DNA of 44,598 nt, from positions 1 to 44,598 of the forward strand of contig JAITOY010000027.1 of NCBI GenBank assembly GCA_031289775.1, written 5' to 3'. Under the pieces are notes generated by a model. The model made no database searches. It was not told where the DNA came from and worked only from the letters and a program-made list of their open reading frames with translations. A program made the position numbers and the translations under genes. The stretch comes from Synergistaceae bacterium (lineage in GTDB: Bacteria > Synergistota > Synergistia > Synergistales > Synergistaceae). Every line of letters begins with the position of its first letter. The first letter of the stretch is position 1. Below, piece by piece: positions 25,369 to 34,106 of the stretch.

Positions 25369-26613
25369 TTGGACAAACTAATTAACGAAAACTCGATATT
25401 CGAACATGACTTCGACGACTGGGTAAAGTTTTTCTCCGCTGTCGGCCAACCGTCCTACCGAGCCGGTCAAATTTGCGCATGGATATGGCGGCGGCGAGTC
25501 TTCGACCCGGAGGACATGACGGACTTCGGCAAGGATTTGAGGGCGCGCCTCGCGGAGCTGCTCGACTTCTCGCCGCCGGAAATAATCCGGGAGGATAAGT
25601 CGAGGGACGGGACGCGAAAATTTCTCATCGTCACAACCGGTAGAGCGAAGGTGGAGACGACCCTTATAAAACATGGCGAGCGCCTGACGGCGTGCCTGTC
25701 GACCCAGGTTGGCTGCCCGGTGGGCTGCCCGTTTTGCGCGACAGGATCCGCTGGTTTCGAGCGAAACCTGTCGGGGGGCGAGATAGCGGAACAGCTTGTC
25801 CTGATGGAGAAACACGTCGGGCGAGAGATCAACAACGTCGTCCTCATGGGCATGGGCGAGCCGTTCCTGAACACGGACGCCGTCCTTCGAGCTATCAGGA
25901 TGCTGAACGACCCGAAAATGCGCGGACTCGGCGTGAGGCATTTTACAATATCAACCGCCGGCATAACCCCTGGCATAGCGGCGCTCGCCGCGTCAGGACT
26001 CGGAGTCAGGCTCGCTGTTTCGCTGCACGCGCCAAACGACGAGCTAAGGGACGAACTTATCCCATGCAACACGAACTACCCGCTGAAGGAGCTCGTTGCA
26101 GCGCTGAAAAATTATCAGATCACGACGGGCGACCGCGTGACAATCGAATACGCTCTGTTCAAAAAGAAAAACGACTCCTTGGAGCACGCGAGGCAACTTG
26201 TGCGGTTACTGCATGGGCTTCACGTTTACGTCAACCTCATCCCCGCGAACGAGAATAAAAACGGGTACGAGCGCAGCGCCCCGGAGGATGTCCTGCGCTT
26301 CCAGAGCATCCTCAAGTCGGCCGGTTTCGAGTCTGAGATAAGGGCCGAACACGGCGGCGATATCACCGCCGCCTGCGGCCAGCTCAAAGGCGAGGAAAAC
26401 GCCTCTCCTCGACCGGAACCCGCGACGCGCGAGCGCGGAGAGCGGATGAGCGAGCAAAAAACGCCGAGAGGGCGAGGGGGCGCGCCGTGCCGAAAAAACC
26501 CGAGCGTGGGGAAATTGAAAAGCTCAAAGAACACAAACGACACAAAAAGACCGAACGACTCGACAAACGCAATGAGACGCCGCCGCTCGTCGTCAAATGG
26601 ACGCGCCGGATAG
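25369..26613 (+). CDS. rlmN: 23S rRNA (adenine2503-C2)/tRNA methyltransferase RlmN
   Basis: 414 residues. Radical-SAM methyltransferase that methylates A2503 of 23S rRNA (and A37 of some tRNAs). The cluster motif is Cys116-x3-Cys120-x2-Cys123 (VGCPVGCPFCATG); VLMGMGEPFLNTD, TISTAGITPGI, AVSLHAPNDELRDELIP and YVNLIPANE follow, and the second catalytic Cys is Cys336 in AACGQL. The core ends near 341; a further ~70 residues form a Lys/Arg/Ser-rich tail not seen in typical RlmN (about 345-380 total), and its own frame may not be the only one coding there. Start: TTG at 25369, 3 bases after glyA; the N-terminus then fits the family. Confidence 0.93.
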   Translation: MDKLINENSIFEHDFDDWVKFFSAVGQPSYRAGQICAWIWRRRVFDPEDMTDFGKDLRARLAELLDFSPPEIIREDKSRDGTRKFLIVTTGRAKVETTLIKHGERLTACLSTQVGCPVGCPFCATGSAGFERNLSGGEIAEQLVLMEKHVGREINNVVLMGMGEPFLNTDAVLRAIRMLNDPKMRGLGVRHFTISTAGITPGIAALAASGLGVRLAVSLHAPNDELRDELIPCNTNYPLKELVAALKNYQITTGDRVTIEYALFKKKNDSLEHARQLVRLLHGLHVYVNLIPANENKNGYERSAPEDVLRFQSILKSAGFESEIRAEHGGDITAACGQLKGEENASPRPEPATRERGERMSEQKTPRGRGGAPCRKNPSVGKLKSSKNTNDTKRPNDSTNAMRRRRSSSNGRAG

Positions 26614-26685
26614 CGTAGCGCGATTTCGCCCCACTGGGCAAGCGTGGAACGACAAAAAAAGACGAGGACACAGGAGTGTGCAAAT

Positions 26686-27414
26686 ATGGGCATAGTGTCA
26701 TATTTAAACCAGCTTTTTCTCTCACAGGCCTATGACCCGCACCCATTTTGGGGCATTTTCCTGAACAAGTCATATATCGACAGGCGAGAGCTCATGTCGT
26801 TTATGAGGCGAACGGGCCAGTCAATCGTCGCCGGGAGTGACGTTCTCGACTTCGGGTGCGGTGGCAAACCTTACCGCGGCTGTTTCGACAAAAACTTGAA
26901 CTACGTCGGCCTGGAATACGACACGCCGGGCAACCGAGAACACTCGAAGGCGGACGTTTTCTACGACGGCGATGAATTCCCGTTTCCGGACGATTCTTTT
27001 GACGCCGTTCTCTGCACGCAGGTGCTCGAACACACAAATAAGCCCGATTTCTACGTAAAAGAGATGAGAAGGGTCATGAGGGACGGAGGAAAGGCAATCA
27101 TCACAGTTCCCTTCATGTTCCAGCAACACGCCAAACCCTATGATTTCTTCAGATATTCGGAGTTCGGCCTGAGGCACATTCTCGAAAAAAACGGATTTAT
27201 CATTGAGAAACTCGAGAAAAACCCCAAAGGGCTGTCGGTCATCTTTGTCCTCTTGTCAAACCAGATGCCGCGATTTAAATCCGACTGGATGAACGGCCTG
27301 GTTTGGGTAACTCTCGGGGCCTTTTTGAATATAATGGGACTGTTGTTCAAGTCCAGGAAGGATTCGGATCTGTTTCTCAACCTTTTAGTCTCGGCGCGGG
27401 TCACGAAGCCTTAA
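26686..27414 (+). CDS. class I SAM-dependent methyltransferase
   Basis: 242 residues from ATG 26686 (CAGGAG 10 nt upstream); a GTG at 26644 would add 14 residues without better support. Motif I is VLDFGCGGKPYRG near 54-66, the acidic residue after beta-2 is in YVGLEYDTP, and the post-motif segment FPFPDDSFDAVLCTQVLEHTNKP is that of the Methyltransf_11 group, with MRRVMRDGGKAIITVPF after it. Near the C-terminus, GLVWVTLGAFLNIMGLLF is a hydrophobic helix that may dock on the membrane. The acceptor could be a lipid, quinone-like or sugar intermediate. No neighbour tells which. A terminator overlaps the stop. Confidence 0.85.
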   Translation: MGIVSYLNQLFLSQAYDPHPFWGIFLNKSYIDRRELMSFMRRTGQSIVAGSDVLDFGCGGKPYRGCFDKNLNYVGLEYDTPGNREHSKADVFYDGDEFPFPDDSFDAVLCTQVLEHTNKPDFYVKEMRRVMRDGGKAIITVPFMFQQHAKPYDFFRYSEFGLRHILEKNGFIIEKLEKNPKGLSVIFVLLSNQMPRFKSDWMNGLVWVTLGAFLNIMGLLFKSRKDSDLFLNLLVSARVTKP

Positions 27415-27450
27415 TGCCGGTCTATCGCCGGCATTAAGGCTCGCGTTTTT
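27408..27450 (+). terminator. terminator overlapping the methyltransferase stop
   Basis: A perfect 13-bp stem: GCCTTAATGCCGG (27408-27420) with CCGGCATTAAGGC (27428-27440), loop of 7 nt, then TCGCGTTTTT. The 5' arm includes the TAA stop of the methyltransferase. Confidence 0.8.
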
Positions 27451-28415
27451 CAGAACATCCTCTTCCTCCAGAGGAGCACAGTCACTACCACAGTCAGAGC
27501 GGCTGCGGCGGCCAGGGCATAGGTAAAACCTACGACGTCATCCTGCCACGGCACTGGAACGTTCATCCCGAAAAAGCTCGCTATCATCGTCGGGATCGCC
27601 ATCACGATCGTGACGGACGCGAGAAACTTCATCACGATGTTCAGGTTGTTGGATATGACGGAGGCAAACGCGTCCATCGTGCTCGACAGAACGTCGCTGT
27701 GCACTTGAACCATCTCTATAGCCTGGTCATACTCTACCCTTACGTCCTCGAGAAGCTCCTCGTCCTCCTCGCGCAGTTTTACGAGGTGATGGACGCTTTT
27801 ATTCCCGAAAAGCCGCATCAGCCGCTCTATGACAGACCTGTTAGATCGGAGGGAGACCGTGAAGTACGTAAGCGCCTTCTGGAGGTCGAGCAGCAGGAAA
27901 AGTTCTTTGTTCTTCATCGACAGTCTCAGAGCCTGCTCTATCTCGTCCGTCCTCCTGTTCATCAGCCTCAGGTCTTTAAGGTATAAAATTGCCGTCCTGT
28001 AGAGGATCTGGAACAAAAAACGCGTCCGCTTGCGCGTGTCGAAAAAATGCCGGTGTGTGGCGTCGAAATCCTCCAGCACCTCGTTTTCCTCGAGACAGAC
28101 TGTGATTATGTACCTTTCAGATATGATAATGCCGAGCGGTATCGTGTCGTACCCAAACACCGTGTTTTCGTCGTTTTTAGGTATGTTCGTCAGGATGAGA
28201 AGCTGTTCGTCGTCGACCTCGATGCGTGAGGACTCCTCCTGGTCAAGCGCCGCCCTGAGTATGTCGAGCGGAGCTTCCGTTATCTCGGAGACTATCCGCA
28301 GATCCGAAGCAGTAGGTTTTACCAGGCTGAACCAGGCGCCAGGCTCAATGGGCTCATCCGGCCTACATTCGAGCTCCTTAAAACCGTCGGGCGACGTCTC
28401 GAAAATTTTGAGCAT
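27450..28415 (-). CDS. corA: magnesium/cobalt transporter CorA family
   Basis: 321 residues from ATG 28415, set by GAGGAG 8 nt upstream; the frame continues 9 codons to a TTG. CorA forms pentameric Mg2+ (Co2+/Ni2+) channels in the inner membrane. The large N-terminal cytosolic domain is mixed alpha/beta and then helical (near 120-250). Two C-terminal helices flank the signature GMN in FFGMNVPVP, and the C-terminus is the short basic LLWRKRMF. The DVRVEYDQAIEMVQVHSDVLSSTMDAF segment precedes helix 1 as in CorA. Monocistronic or downstream of iorB, with a strong hairpin in between. Confidence 0.9.
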   Translation of the reverse strand: MLKIFETSPDGFKELECRPDEPIEPGAWFSLVKPTASDLRIVSEITEAPLDILRAALDQEESSRIEVDDEQLLILTNIPKNDENTVFGYDTIPLGIIISERYIITVCLEENEVLEDFDATHRHFFDTRKRTRFLFQILYRTAILYLKDLRLMNRRTDEIEQALRLSMKNKELFLLLDLQKALTYFTVSLRSNRSVIERLMRLFGNKSVHHLVKLREEDEELLEDVRVEYDQAIEMVQVHSDVLSSTMDAFASVISNNLNIVMKFLASVTIVMAIPTMIASFFGMNVPVPWQDDVVGFTYALAAAAALTVVVTVLLWRKRMF

Positions 28416-28447
28416 GGACAACATCTCCTCTCTATCAGGCAAACTGG

Positions 28448-28482
28448 AAACGCGAGAGGGTTATCCGCGCCCTCTCGCGTTT
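28448..28482 (-). terminator. perfect hairpin between iorB and corA
   Basis: AAACGCGAGAGGG (28448-28460) pairs with CCCTCTCGCGTTT (28470-28482), loop 9 nt. It lies 49 bases after the iorB stop and 33 before the corA ATG. On the minus strand the stem ends in TTT followed by CC, so the T tract is short: a terminator or an attenuator ahead of corA. Confidence 0.5.
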
Positions 28483-28530
28483 ATTCCAAAAACCGTAACA
28501 TATTACTCGCTACCAAATATAATCGAAATT

Positions 28531-29115
28531 CTACGAGGAAGACTGGCCCGCCTCGAACGCGCGCGCGTTCAGGTCGTACATCCTCTGGGGAATAATTTCC
28601 TTCAGCACGTCGCGCCAGTCTATGTCGTCGAGCTTCATTCCTCTAACGAGCGCGCCCAAGAGCACGATGTTCTGCGCCTTGACGTTCCCCAGATCCGACG
28701 CTATTCGAGCGGCGTTCACGACGCGCACGTCCGGGACGAGGCCGCGAAGACGCTCCAGTATATCGCCGGGGTATACGGCCGCGCCTGTCAGGACGGATAG
28801 CGGACGTATCTCGTGGTCGTTGACTACGAGCGTGCCGCCTGGCCTCATGTATGAGAGCCAGCGAACCGCCTCGACTTTTTCGAAGGCGACGAGTATGTCC
28901 GCCTCCCGCTCACAGATCACCGGAGAGTAGACGCTGCCGCCGAACCTGACGTGAGTCGTCACGCTGCCGCCGCGCTGCGACATGCCATGTATCTCCGACA
29001 TCTTGACATCGCACCCGACGCGCAAGAGTCCCTCCGACAGAACCTTCGATGCGAGTATCGTCCCCTGTCCGCCGACTCCCACCAGAAGAATGTTGCCGGA
29101 TCTGACGGCCTTCAT
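28531..29115 (-). CDS. iorB: indolepyruvate:ferredoxin oxidoreductase beta subunit IorB
   Basis: 194 residues from ATG 29115, which begins just behind the iorA stop (TGAGATG); a GTG at 29133 would add six residues. IorB is the gamma/POR-like subunit: NILLVGVGGQGTILASKVL, the switch MSEIHGMSQRGGSVTTHVRFG and ADILVAFEKVEAVRW are the family's classic order. With IorA it oxidises aryl-2-ketoacids (from Trp, Phe, Tyr) to aryl-acyl-CoA, reducing ferredoxin, which fits amino-acid fermentation. The GQGT start is close to the N-terminus, as normal. Confidence 0.93.
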   Translation of the reverse strand: MKAVRSGNILLVGVGGQGTILASKVLSEGLLRVGCDVKMSEIHGMSQRGGSVTTHVRFGGSVYSPVICEREADILVAFEKVEAVRWLSYMRPGGTLVVNDHEIRPLSVLTGAAVYPGDILERLRGLVPDVRVVNAARIASDLGNVKAQNIVLLGALVRGMKLDDIDWRDVLKEIIPQRMYDLNARAFEAGQSSS

Positions 29116-29116
29116 C

Positions 29117-30916
29117 TCAGTCAATCGACTCACCTACTCTGACTATGGCGTCTTTCGGACAGACCTGCGCGCATATCGCGCAGCCGTTGCACATCGGTCG
29201 TTCTATCTCTATCGAGCCGCTGAACGATATGGCGGGGCACCCAACCTTCATACATATTTTACACTTCACACAGCGGTTTTCGTCAACCTCGCAATACATA
29301 CCCGAGCGGCTGCGCATCACGTCCTTTATGAGAGCGCAGGGCTGCGTCGCGATTATCACAAATATCTCCTTCGCGGAGTAGGCATCGCGCAGTGCCGCTT
29401 CAAGATCCTTCATGTCATACGAGTCTGCGGTTCTGACGTTCTCCGGGCGGACGCCGCAGGCGACGCAGAGCTCGCGCAAATCTACCGCGACCGTTTTTTC
29501 GCCTTTCAACGTCAGCCCGACGCCGGGGTTCTGTTGGTGTCCGGTCATCGCCGTCACCCTGTTGTCCAATATGCAGAGCGCCATATCGCTTTTGTTGACG
29601 ACGGCGTCTATGAGCCCGGTTATGCCAGAGTGGAAAAACGTCGAGTCGCCTATGACGCCAAAAATTTTCTTGACCTTCGCGCCGTCTTTGGGCTGTTTCG
29701 CGAACGCCTTCGCGAGGCCTATTCCGGACGAGACCCCGGCGCCCATGCAAATAACGGAGTCTATCACGCCGAGCGGCGGCATCGCTCCAAGTGTGTAGCA
29801 GCCTATGTCGCCGCTCACCACAATGTCCTTGTACTTCGACATCGCGTAGAATATGCCCCTGTGCGAACAGCCCGGACACAGAACCGGCGGCCTCGGAGGC
29901 GGGGATATGTCCGCAGAGTATCCTTCGGGCAGTTCGATCCCGAGGATCGCGCGCCGGACGAGCCCTGGGCCGAGCTCGTCGACAGCCGGCAGTACATCCC
30001 TCCCGAGACACGGTATGCCGAGCTGTTTCACGAAGTTCTCTATGTACGGCTCGTTCTCTTCGACGACGTAAATACGCATGATCTCGTCGGCGAAGCTCCT
30101 TATAAGCTCGTCCGGCAACGGGTACGTGAAACCGAGCTTAAGATACGAGACGCGGCCAGCCATCTGAGGGAGGGACTCTATCGCCTCCCTGGCGTACTGA
30201 TACGATATGCCGCTCGAGATGATGCCTATCTCCCGCTCGCTGCCCCACTCGATATAATTATACTTGCAGTCGTTTGAAAAATCGCTGAGCGTCTTCTCTC
30301 GCTCCTCCATGAGATAGCGCCGGCCCTTCGCGGCGGCCGGCGTCATGACGCGCCTCGCCGGGTCGCGCTCGTAGCTCCTGAGAGGGCGCTCGACCCTCTC
30401 CCCAAGATCCACTATCGTTTTGCTGTGACAGACCCTCGTCGTCACCCTGAAGAGGAACGGGACGTCGAAGCGCTCCGAGAGGTCGAAAGCGTCCTTTACA
30501 AAATCCAGACACTCCTGGCTGTCAGATGGCTCCAGCATCGGCGTCTTCGCGTGAAAAGCGTACCAGCGGTTGTCCTGCTCGTTCTGCGAGCTGAACAGCC
30601 CTGGGTCGTCAGCCGTTACGACGACGAGCCCTCCGTTCGCGCCGATGTACGACATTGTGAAAAACGGGTCGGCCGCCACGTTCAGCCCGACGTGCTTCAT
30701 GGCGGAGAGCGCCCGCGCGCCAGCGATAGAGGCGCCGGAGGCTATCTCGAGCGCCACTTTTTCGTTCGTGGACCACTCCGAGTCTATCTCGTCGTAAAGC
30801 GCCATGTTCTCCAGTATCTCCGACGACGGCGTGCCAGGGTAAGCTACCGCCACATGGCAGCCAGCCTCCCAGGCCCCGCGAGCTATGGCCTCGTTGCCCG
30901 TCATAATCCGTCTCAT
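29117..30916 (-). CDS. iorA: indolepyruvate:ferredoxin oxidoreductase alpha subunit IorA
   Basis: 599 residues from ATG 30916; GGGGGG lies 7 nt upstream, whereas the frame's first start (30967) has none. Domain order fits IorA: the pyrimidine-binding domain (GNEAIARGAWEAGCHVAVAYPGTPSSEI), transketolase-like middle, then the TPP domain with CPGCSHRGIFYAM, GDIGCYTLGAMPP and GVIGDSTFFHSGITGL, and at the end two 4Fe-4S sites: CVKCKICMKVGCP and CNGCAICAQVCP. Active with CoA and ferredoxin in the cytosol. The stop overlaps the iorB start region. An extended -10 lies about 140 bases upstream. Confidence 0.95.
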   Translation of the reverse strand: MRRIMTGNEAIARGAWEAGCHVAVAYPGTPSSEILENMALYDEIDSEWSTNEKVALEIASGASIAGARALSAMKHVGLNVAADPFFTMSYIGANGGLVVVTADDPGLFSSQNEQDNRWYAFHAKTPMLEPSDSQECLDFVKDAFDLSERFDVPFLFRVTTRVCHSKTIVDLGERVERPLRSYERDPARRVMTPAAAKGRRYLMEEREKTLSDFSNDCKYNYIEWGSEREIGIISSGISYQYAREAIESLPQMAGRVSYLKLGFTYPLPDELIRSFADEIMRIYVVEENEPYIENFVKQLGIPCLGRDVLPAVDELGPGLVRRAILGIELPEGYSADISPPPRPPVLCPGCSHRGIFYAMSKYKDIVVSGDIGCYTLGAMPPLGVIDSVICMGAGVSSGIGLAKAFAKQPKDGAKVKKIFGVIGDSTFFHSGITGLIDAVVNKSDMALCILDNRVTAMTGHQQNPGVGLTLKGEKTVAVDLRELCVACGVRPENVRTADSYDMKDLEAALRDAYSAKEIFVIIATQPCALIKDVMRSRSGMYCEVDENRCVKCKICMKVGCPAISFSGSIEIERPMCNGCAICAQVCPKDAIVRVGESID

Positions 30917-31058
30917 CCAGATTCCCCCCCGACAAAGCAAGACATTTTTACGCCGGCAAACAGTCACAATTCACGCCCATTAGCGGAGGAGAGGCCGGCG
31001 CACAGAACACGCTCGCGAACATTTTTGCGATTCTGTTTTTTCACGAGTCAACCTGCGA

Positions 31059-31067
31059 ATCATATCA
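31059..31067 (-). promoter_or_regulatory. possible extended -10 promoter of iorAB
   Basis: Minus strand TGATATGAT (extended -10, TATGAT at 31064-31059) about 140 bases before the iorA ATG. No convincing -35 is visible. Confidence 0.35.
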
Positions 31068-31184
31068 CAAAAACGAGGTCCGGAAAACGAACTCAGCCGA
31101 AAAACAAGCCGTCCCACGCGTGGACTATTTCGGCGGTGTCCGTCGTCGCGGCCTAGCTTAGGCTAAAAAACGAGAACCATAACG

Positions 31185-32447
31185 CTATCTCATCTCCGCC
31201 ATCAGATGCTGGGCGAACTGGCGGGCTGTGCGACCGGAGAAGCCGCATTTGCCTATTTCCCAGCGCATGGCGAGCCTGTCCAACTCTTCGCGCGGCATGG
31301 AAAGGCCGTATTCATCCGCGAAGAACCTGACCATTTCCAGATAGCGCTCTTTATCGACTACGCCGTACCAGATAGTGATGCCAAATCTGTCCGCGAGCGA
31401 CAATTTTTCCTGCATCGTATCCCCGCCATGGACGTCGTCGCTCTCCGTTTTGCGATCCTTCCAGACCTCTCGGATGATGTTCCTGCGGTTTGACGTAGCG
31501 TAGATGACGGCGTTCTCAGGTTTGCGCTCCACTCCGCCTTCGATGAGCGCCTTCAGATATTTATACTCGACCTCGAACTCCTCGAAGGAGAGGTCGTCGA
31601 GGAAAAGAATAAACCTGTAGTTCCGCCCTCCTATGAGGCGGAGTATCTCAGGCAGATCCACGAGCTGATCCTTGCGAACCTCTATCATGCGGAGCCCTCT
31701 CGCGATAAATTCAGGCTCGTTGAGAAGCGCTTTGACGGACGAGGACTTCCCTGTCCCGCTGTCGCCGTAAAGCAGCACGTTATTCGCGGCGCGGCCGCCG
31801 ATAAAAAGCTCCGTGTTCGCCATCAGCTCCGCCTTTTGCTCCTCGTAGCCTATGATCGAGGCAAACGTCTGAGGGTCGGGATCGAGCGCCGGAACGAGCG
31901 CCCGTTCCTTCGACCAGGTAAACGCCCTGTGCAGAGAAAAAAACCCCGACCCTTGCGACGTATAAAATTCAAGCAGGGCGGACATCATGTCGTCCGGCGC
32001 GAGGGCGCGCCCGAAGTTTTTTGCGAGCTCCCGAACCGCTTCGTGCGCTGAGCCGGCGACCCCGCCCTTGCGAGGGCTGGACGGCACATAATTCTCGAGA
32101 CACAGAAGCGCCGCGAAATCCGCCCAACTCCTGACAAGATCACGCGCCGCCGACACGACTTTTTGAAGCGACCAGAGCTCTGGCGTCACGGCGGTCACTA
32201 TAGACCCCGACGGCGCCGGCCTCAACTCCGCCGCGCGCCCGAGCGGGTTGTCGTCCTCAGCGATTCTCAGAGCGAGAAACGTCTCCCATAGATCCCCGCT
32301 CAAGCAGCGATCTTCGGCCTCTTCGATGATGTCGGAGGCCACGTCGAAGATAAGCGAGATTATCTCGTTTTTAGCCTGCGCCGAAAGCGTGACAGCGCGC
32401 TTCAACTTTACAAAAGTGTCCCGCGCGGAAAGATTTCTGAAAAACAC
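31185..32447 (-). CDS. DUF815-family AAA ATPase
   Basis: 420 residues from GTG 32447, chosen for AAGGAG 9 nt upstream; the open frame runs 26 codons further without a site. The N-terminal ~170 residues are helical and unassigned. The AAA region has Walker A (LLYGDSGTGKSSSVKALLN), Walker B (YRFILFLDDLSFEEFE), a sensor segment AVIYATSNRRNIIREVW and the DUF815 hallmark EKLSLADRFGITIWY. These ATPases are widespread and uncharacterised; RGLRMIEVRKDQLVDLPEIL is also typical. It is transcribed away from the OadG/OadB unit and looks monocistronic. Function: unknown ATP-driven remodelling, inferred from the fold only. Confidence 0.9.
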   Translation of the reverse strand: MFFRNLSARDTFVKLKRAVTLSAQAKNEIISLIFDVASDIIEEAEDRCLSGDLWETFLALRIAEDDNPLGRAAELRPAPSGSIVTAVTPELWSLQKVVSAARDLVRSWADFAALLCLENYVPSSPRKGGVAGSAHEAVRELAKNFGRALAPDDMMSALLEFYTSQGSGFFSLHRAFTWSKERALVPALDPDPQTFASIIGYEEQKAELMANTELFIGGRAANNVLLYGDSGTGKSSSVKALLNEPEFIARGLRMIEVRKDQLVDLPEILRLIGGRNYRFILFLDDLSFEEFEVEYKYLKALIEGGVERKPENAVIYATSNRRNIIREVWKDRKTESDDVHGGDTMQEKLSLADRFGITIWYGVVDKERYLEMVRFFADEYGLSMPREELDRLAMRWEIGKCGFSGRTARQFAQHLMAEMR

Positions 32448-32659
32448 TTGAGGACAGCTCCTTTTTTTTTGTTTTATCGATAATGACGGACGCATTTTAG
32501 CATACAATGACGCGCCTCCGCCCAACCCTCGTAATTTTATCCAGCTGCCCCCCTCATGTTTTTCTCATATTGACCCCAACCTGCCGCATCTATTATATGT
32601 AAAACGAAATATTAGAGTTAAAATTTTGCAGTTAAAGGTTATTTCGCCGAAATAGGGTG

Positions 32660-32687
32660 TTGACATGTCCGCTATTCCTGCTATGAT
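32660..32687 (+). promoter_or_regulatory. strong sigma70 promoter of the decarboxylase gamma/beta unit
   Basis: A perfect TTGACA (32660-32665), a 16-nt spacer, and TATGAT (32682-32687) with TGC in front (extended -10). It is one of the strongest promoters in the window and lies about 30 bases before the TTG start of the mini-OadG ORF. Confidence 0.8.
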
Positions 32688-32718
32688 TTTTACGAATTAC
32701 TGAGATGAGGTGTAATCA

Positions 32719-32871
32719 TTGACATTCTTGCAAAGTGTTCTTGTAGCGTTATTCACAAATGGAGTCGTTTTTTTCGTCCTTATTCTTCTGTGGGTTTTGA
32801 TACTTCTCTCGAATAAGGCGATAAACGCGGTTGTCGGTTTGTTTTCAGGGCGCGGCAGCGCCAATCGATAG
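32719..32871 (+). CDS. small membrane protein, OadG/gamma-subunit-like
   Basis: 50 residues, read from a TTG at 32719 with GAGGTG 7 nt upstream. One hydrophobic helix (residues ~5-30, GVVFFVLILLWVLILL in the middle) and then a short basic tail (SNKAINAVVG...SANR). The pattern of a Gly-Val-Val-Phe helix start resembles the N-terminal helix of oxaloacetate/methylmalonyl-CoA decarboxylase gamma subunits, which hold the beta subunit to the rest of the complex. The longer C-terminal domain of OadG (Pro/Ala linker and zinc-binding end) is missing. It sits 20 bases ahead of the beta-subunit gene under the same strong promoter, which supports the assignment by context. Confidence 0.65.
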   Translation: MTFLQSVLVALFTNGVVFFVLILLWVLILLSNKAINAVVGLFSGRGSANR

Positions 32872-32891
32872 GGAAGGGAGCTGAGCAGCCT

Positions 32892-34040
32892 ATGTTTAAA
32901 GACGCATTAATAAGAATGGTCGCCGGTTCCGGCTTCAACGCTCTGACGGGACAGTCGCTGATCATGCTCGTTATCAGTTTCATTCTTCTATATTTCGCCA
33001 TAGTCAGAAAGTTCGAGCCCCTGCTGCTCCTGCCGATAGCGTTTGGCATGATGCTCGTGAACCTGCCCCTGGGCGGCCTGATGGACGGCGCGGATCCGAA
33101 CAACCCCGACAGCATAGGGGGCGTCCTTTATTACCTCTATCAGGGAGTTCACTTCGTCATTTATCCCTGTCTCATCTTCATGGGCATCGGCGCGATGACG
33201 GACTTCGGCCCGCTCATCTCCCGTCCGAGCAGCCTTTTGATGGGCGCCGGCGCCCAATTCGGCATTTCGGTCGCCTTCATCATCGCCACCATGCTCGGCT
33301 TCACCTCACAGGAGGCCGGCTCGATCGCCATAATCGGCGGCGCGGACGGCCCGACGGCCATATTCCTGACGCAGCGGCTCGCGCCTCATATACTCGCCCC
33401 GGTGGCGATCGCCGCTTACTCATACATGGCGCTGATACCCCTGATACAGCCGCCTATAATGAAACTGCTCACTACGGAAAAAGAGCGCAAAATAAAGATG
33501 GAGCCGCTTCGCGAGGTCTCAAAGACCGAGAAGATCTGCTTCCCAATAATCGTCACCATACTCTGCGTCCTGATCCTCCCCTCCGTCGCGCCTCTTATCG
33601 GCATGTTGATGCTCGGCAACCTCTTCAAGGAGTCCGGCGTCGTAGAGCGCCTCTCCGACACGGTTCAGAACGCGCTGATCAACATAGTCACCATATTCCT
33701 CGGCACGACTGTCGGAGCGACGGCCGTTGGGTCGAGATTCCTCCAGCCGGAGACCCTAAAAATCATAATCCTCGGCCTCACCGCCTTCTGCTTCAGCACC
33801 ATTGGAGGTCTGATCATCGGAAAGGTCATGTGTGTGCTCTCCGGCGGAAAGATAAACCCCCTGATAGGCTCGGCCGGTGTCTCTGCCGTCCCTATGGCCG
33901 CGCGCGTATCTCAGGTGGAAGGCCAGAAGGCCAACAAGACTAACTTCCTGCTCATGCACGCGATGGGCCCGAACGTAGCCGGCGTCATAGGATCGGCCGT
34001 CGCCGCCGGAACGCTGCTCTCGCTGTTTGGATCTAAATAA
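32892..34040 (+). CDS. sodium ion-translocating decarboxylase beta subunit
   Basis: 382 residues, the OadB/MmdB/GcdB family: the membrane subunit that releases CO2 from carboxybiotin and pumps Na+ outward. About nine helices. Conserved regions: IIGGADGPTAIFL (with the essential Asp), AAYSYMALIPLIQPPIMKLL and the late SAGVSAVPMAARVSQ and LLMHAMGPNVAGVIGSAVAAG. GGGAG lies about 13 nt ahead of the ATG. The carboxyltransferase (alpha) and biotin-carrier subunits are not in this window. Which substrate (methylmalonyl-CoA, oxaloacetate, glutaconyl-CoA) cannot be told from the beta subunit. A strong bidirectional terminator follows. Confidence 0.93.
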   Translation: MFKDALIRMVAGSGFNALTGQSLIMLVISFILLYFAIVRKFEPLLLLPIAFGMMLVNLPLGGLMDGADPNNPDSIGGVLYYLYQGVHFVIYPCLIFMGIGAMTDFGPLISRPSSLLMGAGAQFGISVAFIIATMLGFTSQEAGSIAIIGGADGPTAIFLTQRLAPHILAPVAIAAYSYMALIPLIQPPIMKLLTTEKERKIKMEPLREVSKTEKICFPIIVTILCVLILPSVAPLIGMLMLGNLFKESGVVERLSDTVQNALINIVTIFLGTTVGATAVGSRFLQPETLKIIILGLTAFCFSTIGGLIIGKVMCVLSGGKINPLIGSAGVSAVPMAARVSQVEGQKANKTNFLLMHAMGPNVAGVIGSAVAAGTLLSLFGSK

Positions 34041-34055
34041 TAGATAAAAATCACA

Positions 34056-34103
34056 AAAGCTCACTGCCCTGGGGCGATGCCCCAGGGCAGTGAGCTTTTT
34101 TAT
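34056..34103. terminator. bidirectional terminator between decarboxylase beta and clpC
   Basis: A perfect 21-bp stem (34056-34076 with 34080-34100) and a 3-nt loop, with A residues at the 5' base and T residues at the 3' base, so it works on both strands between two convergent transcription units. Confidence 0.9.
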
Positions 34104-34106
34104 GCT

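Noticed and set aside
28982-30277. 431-codon open frame on the plus strand
   Set aside because: It lies antisense to iorA/iorB, whose families and motifs are certain. Its translation is Arg/His/Tyr-rich as expected of a GC-biased shadow frame, and no ribosome binding site precedes it.
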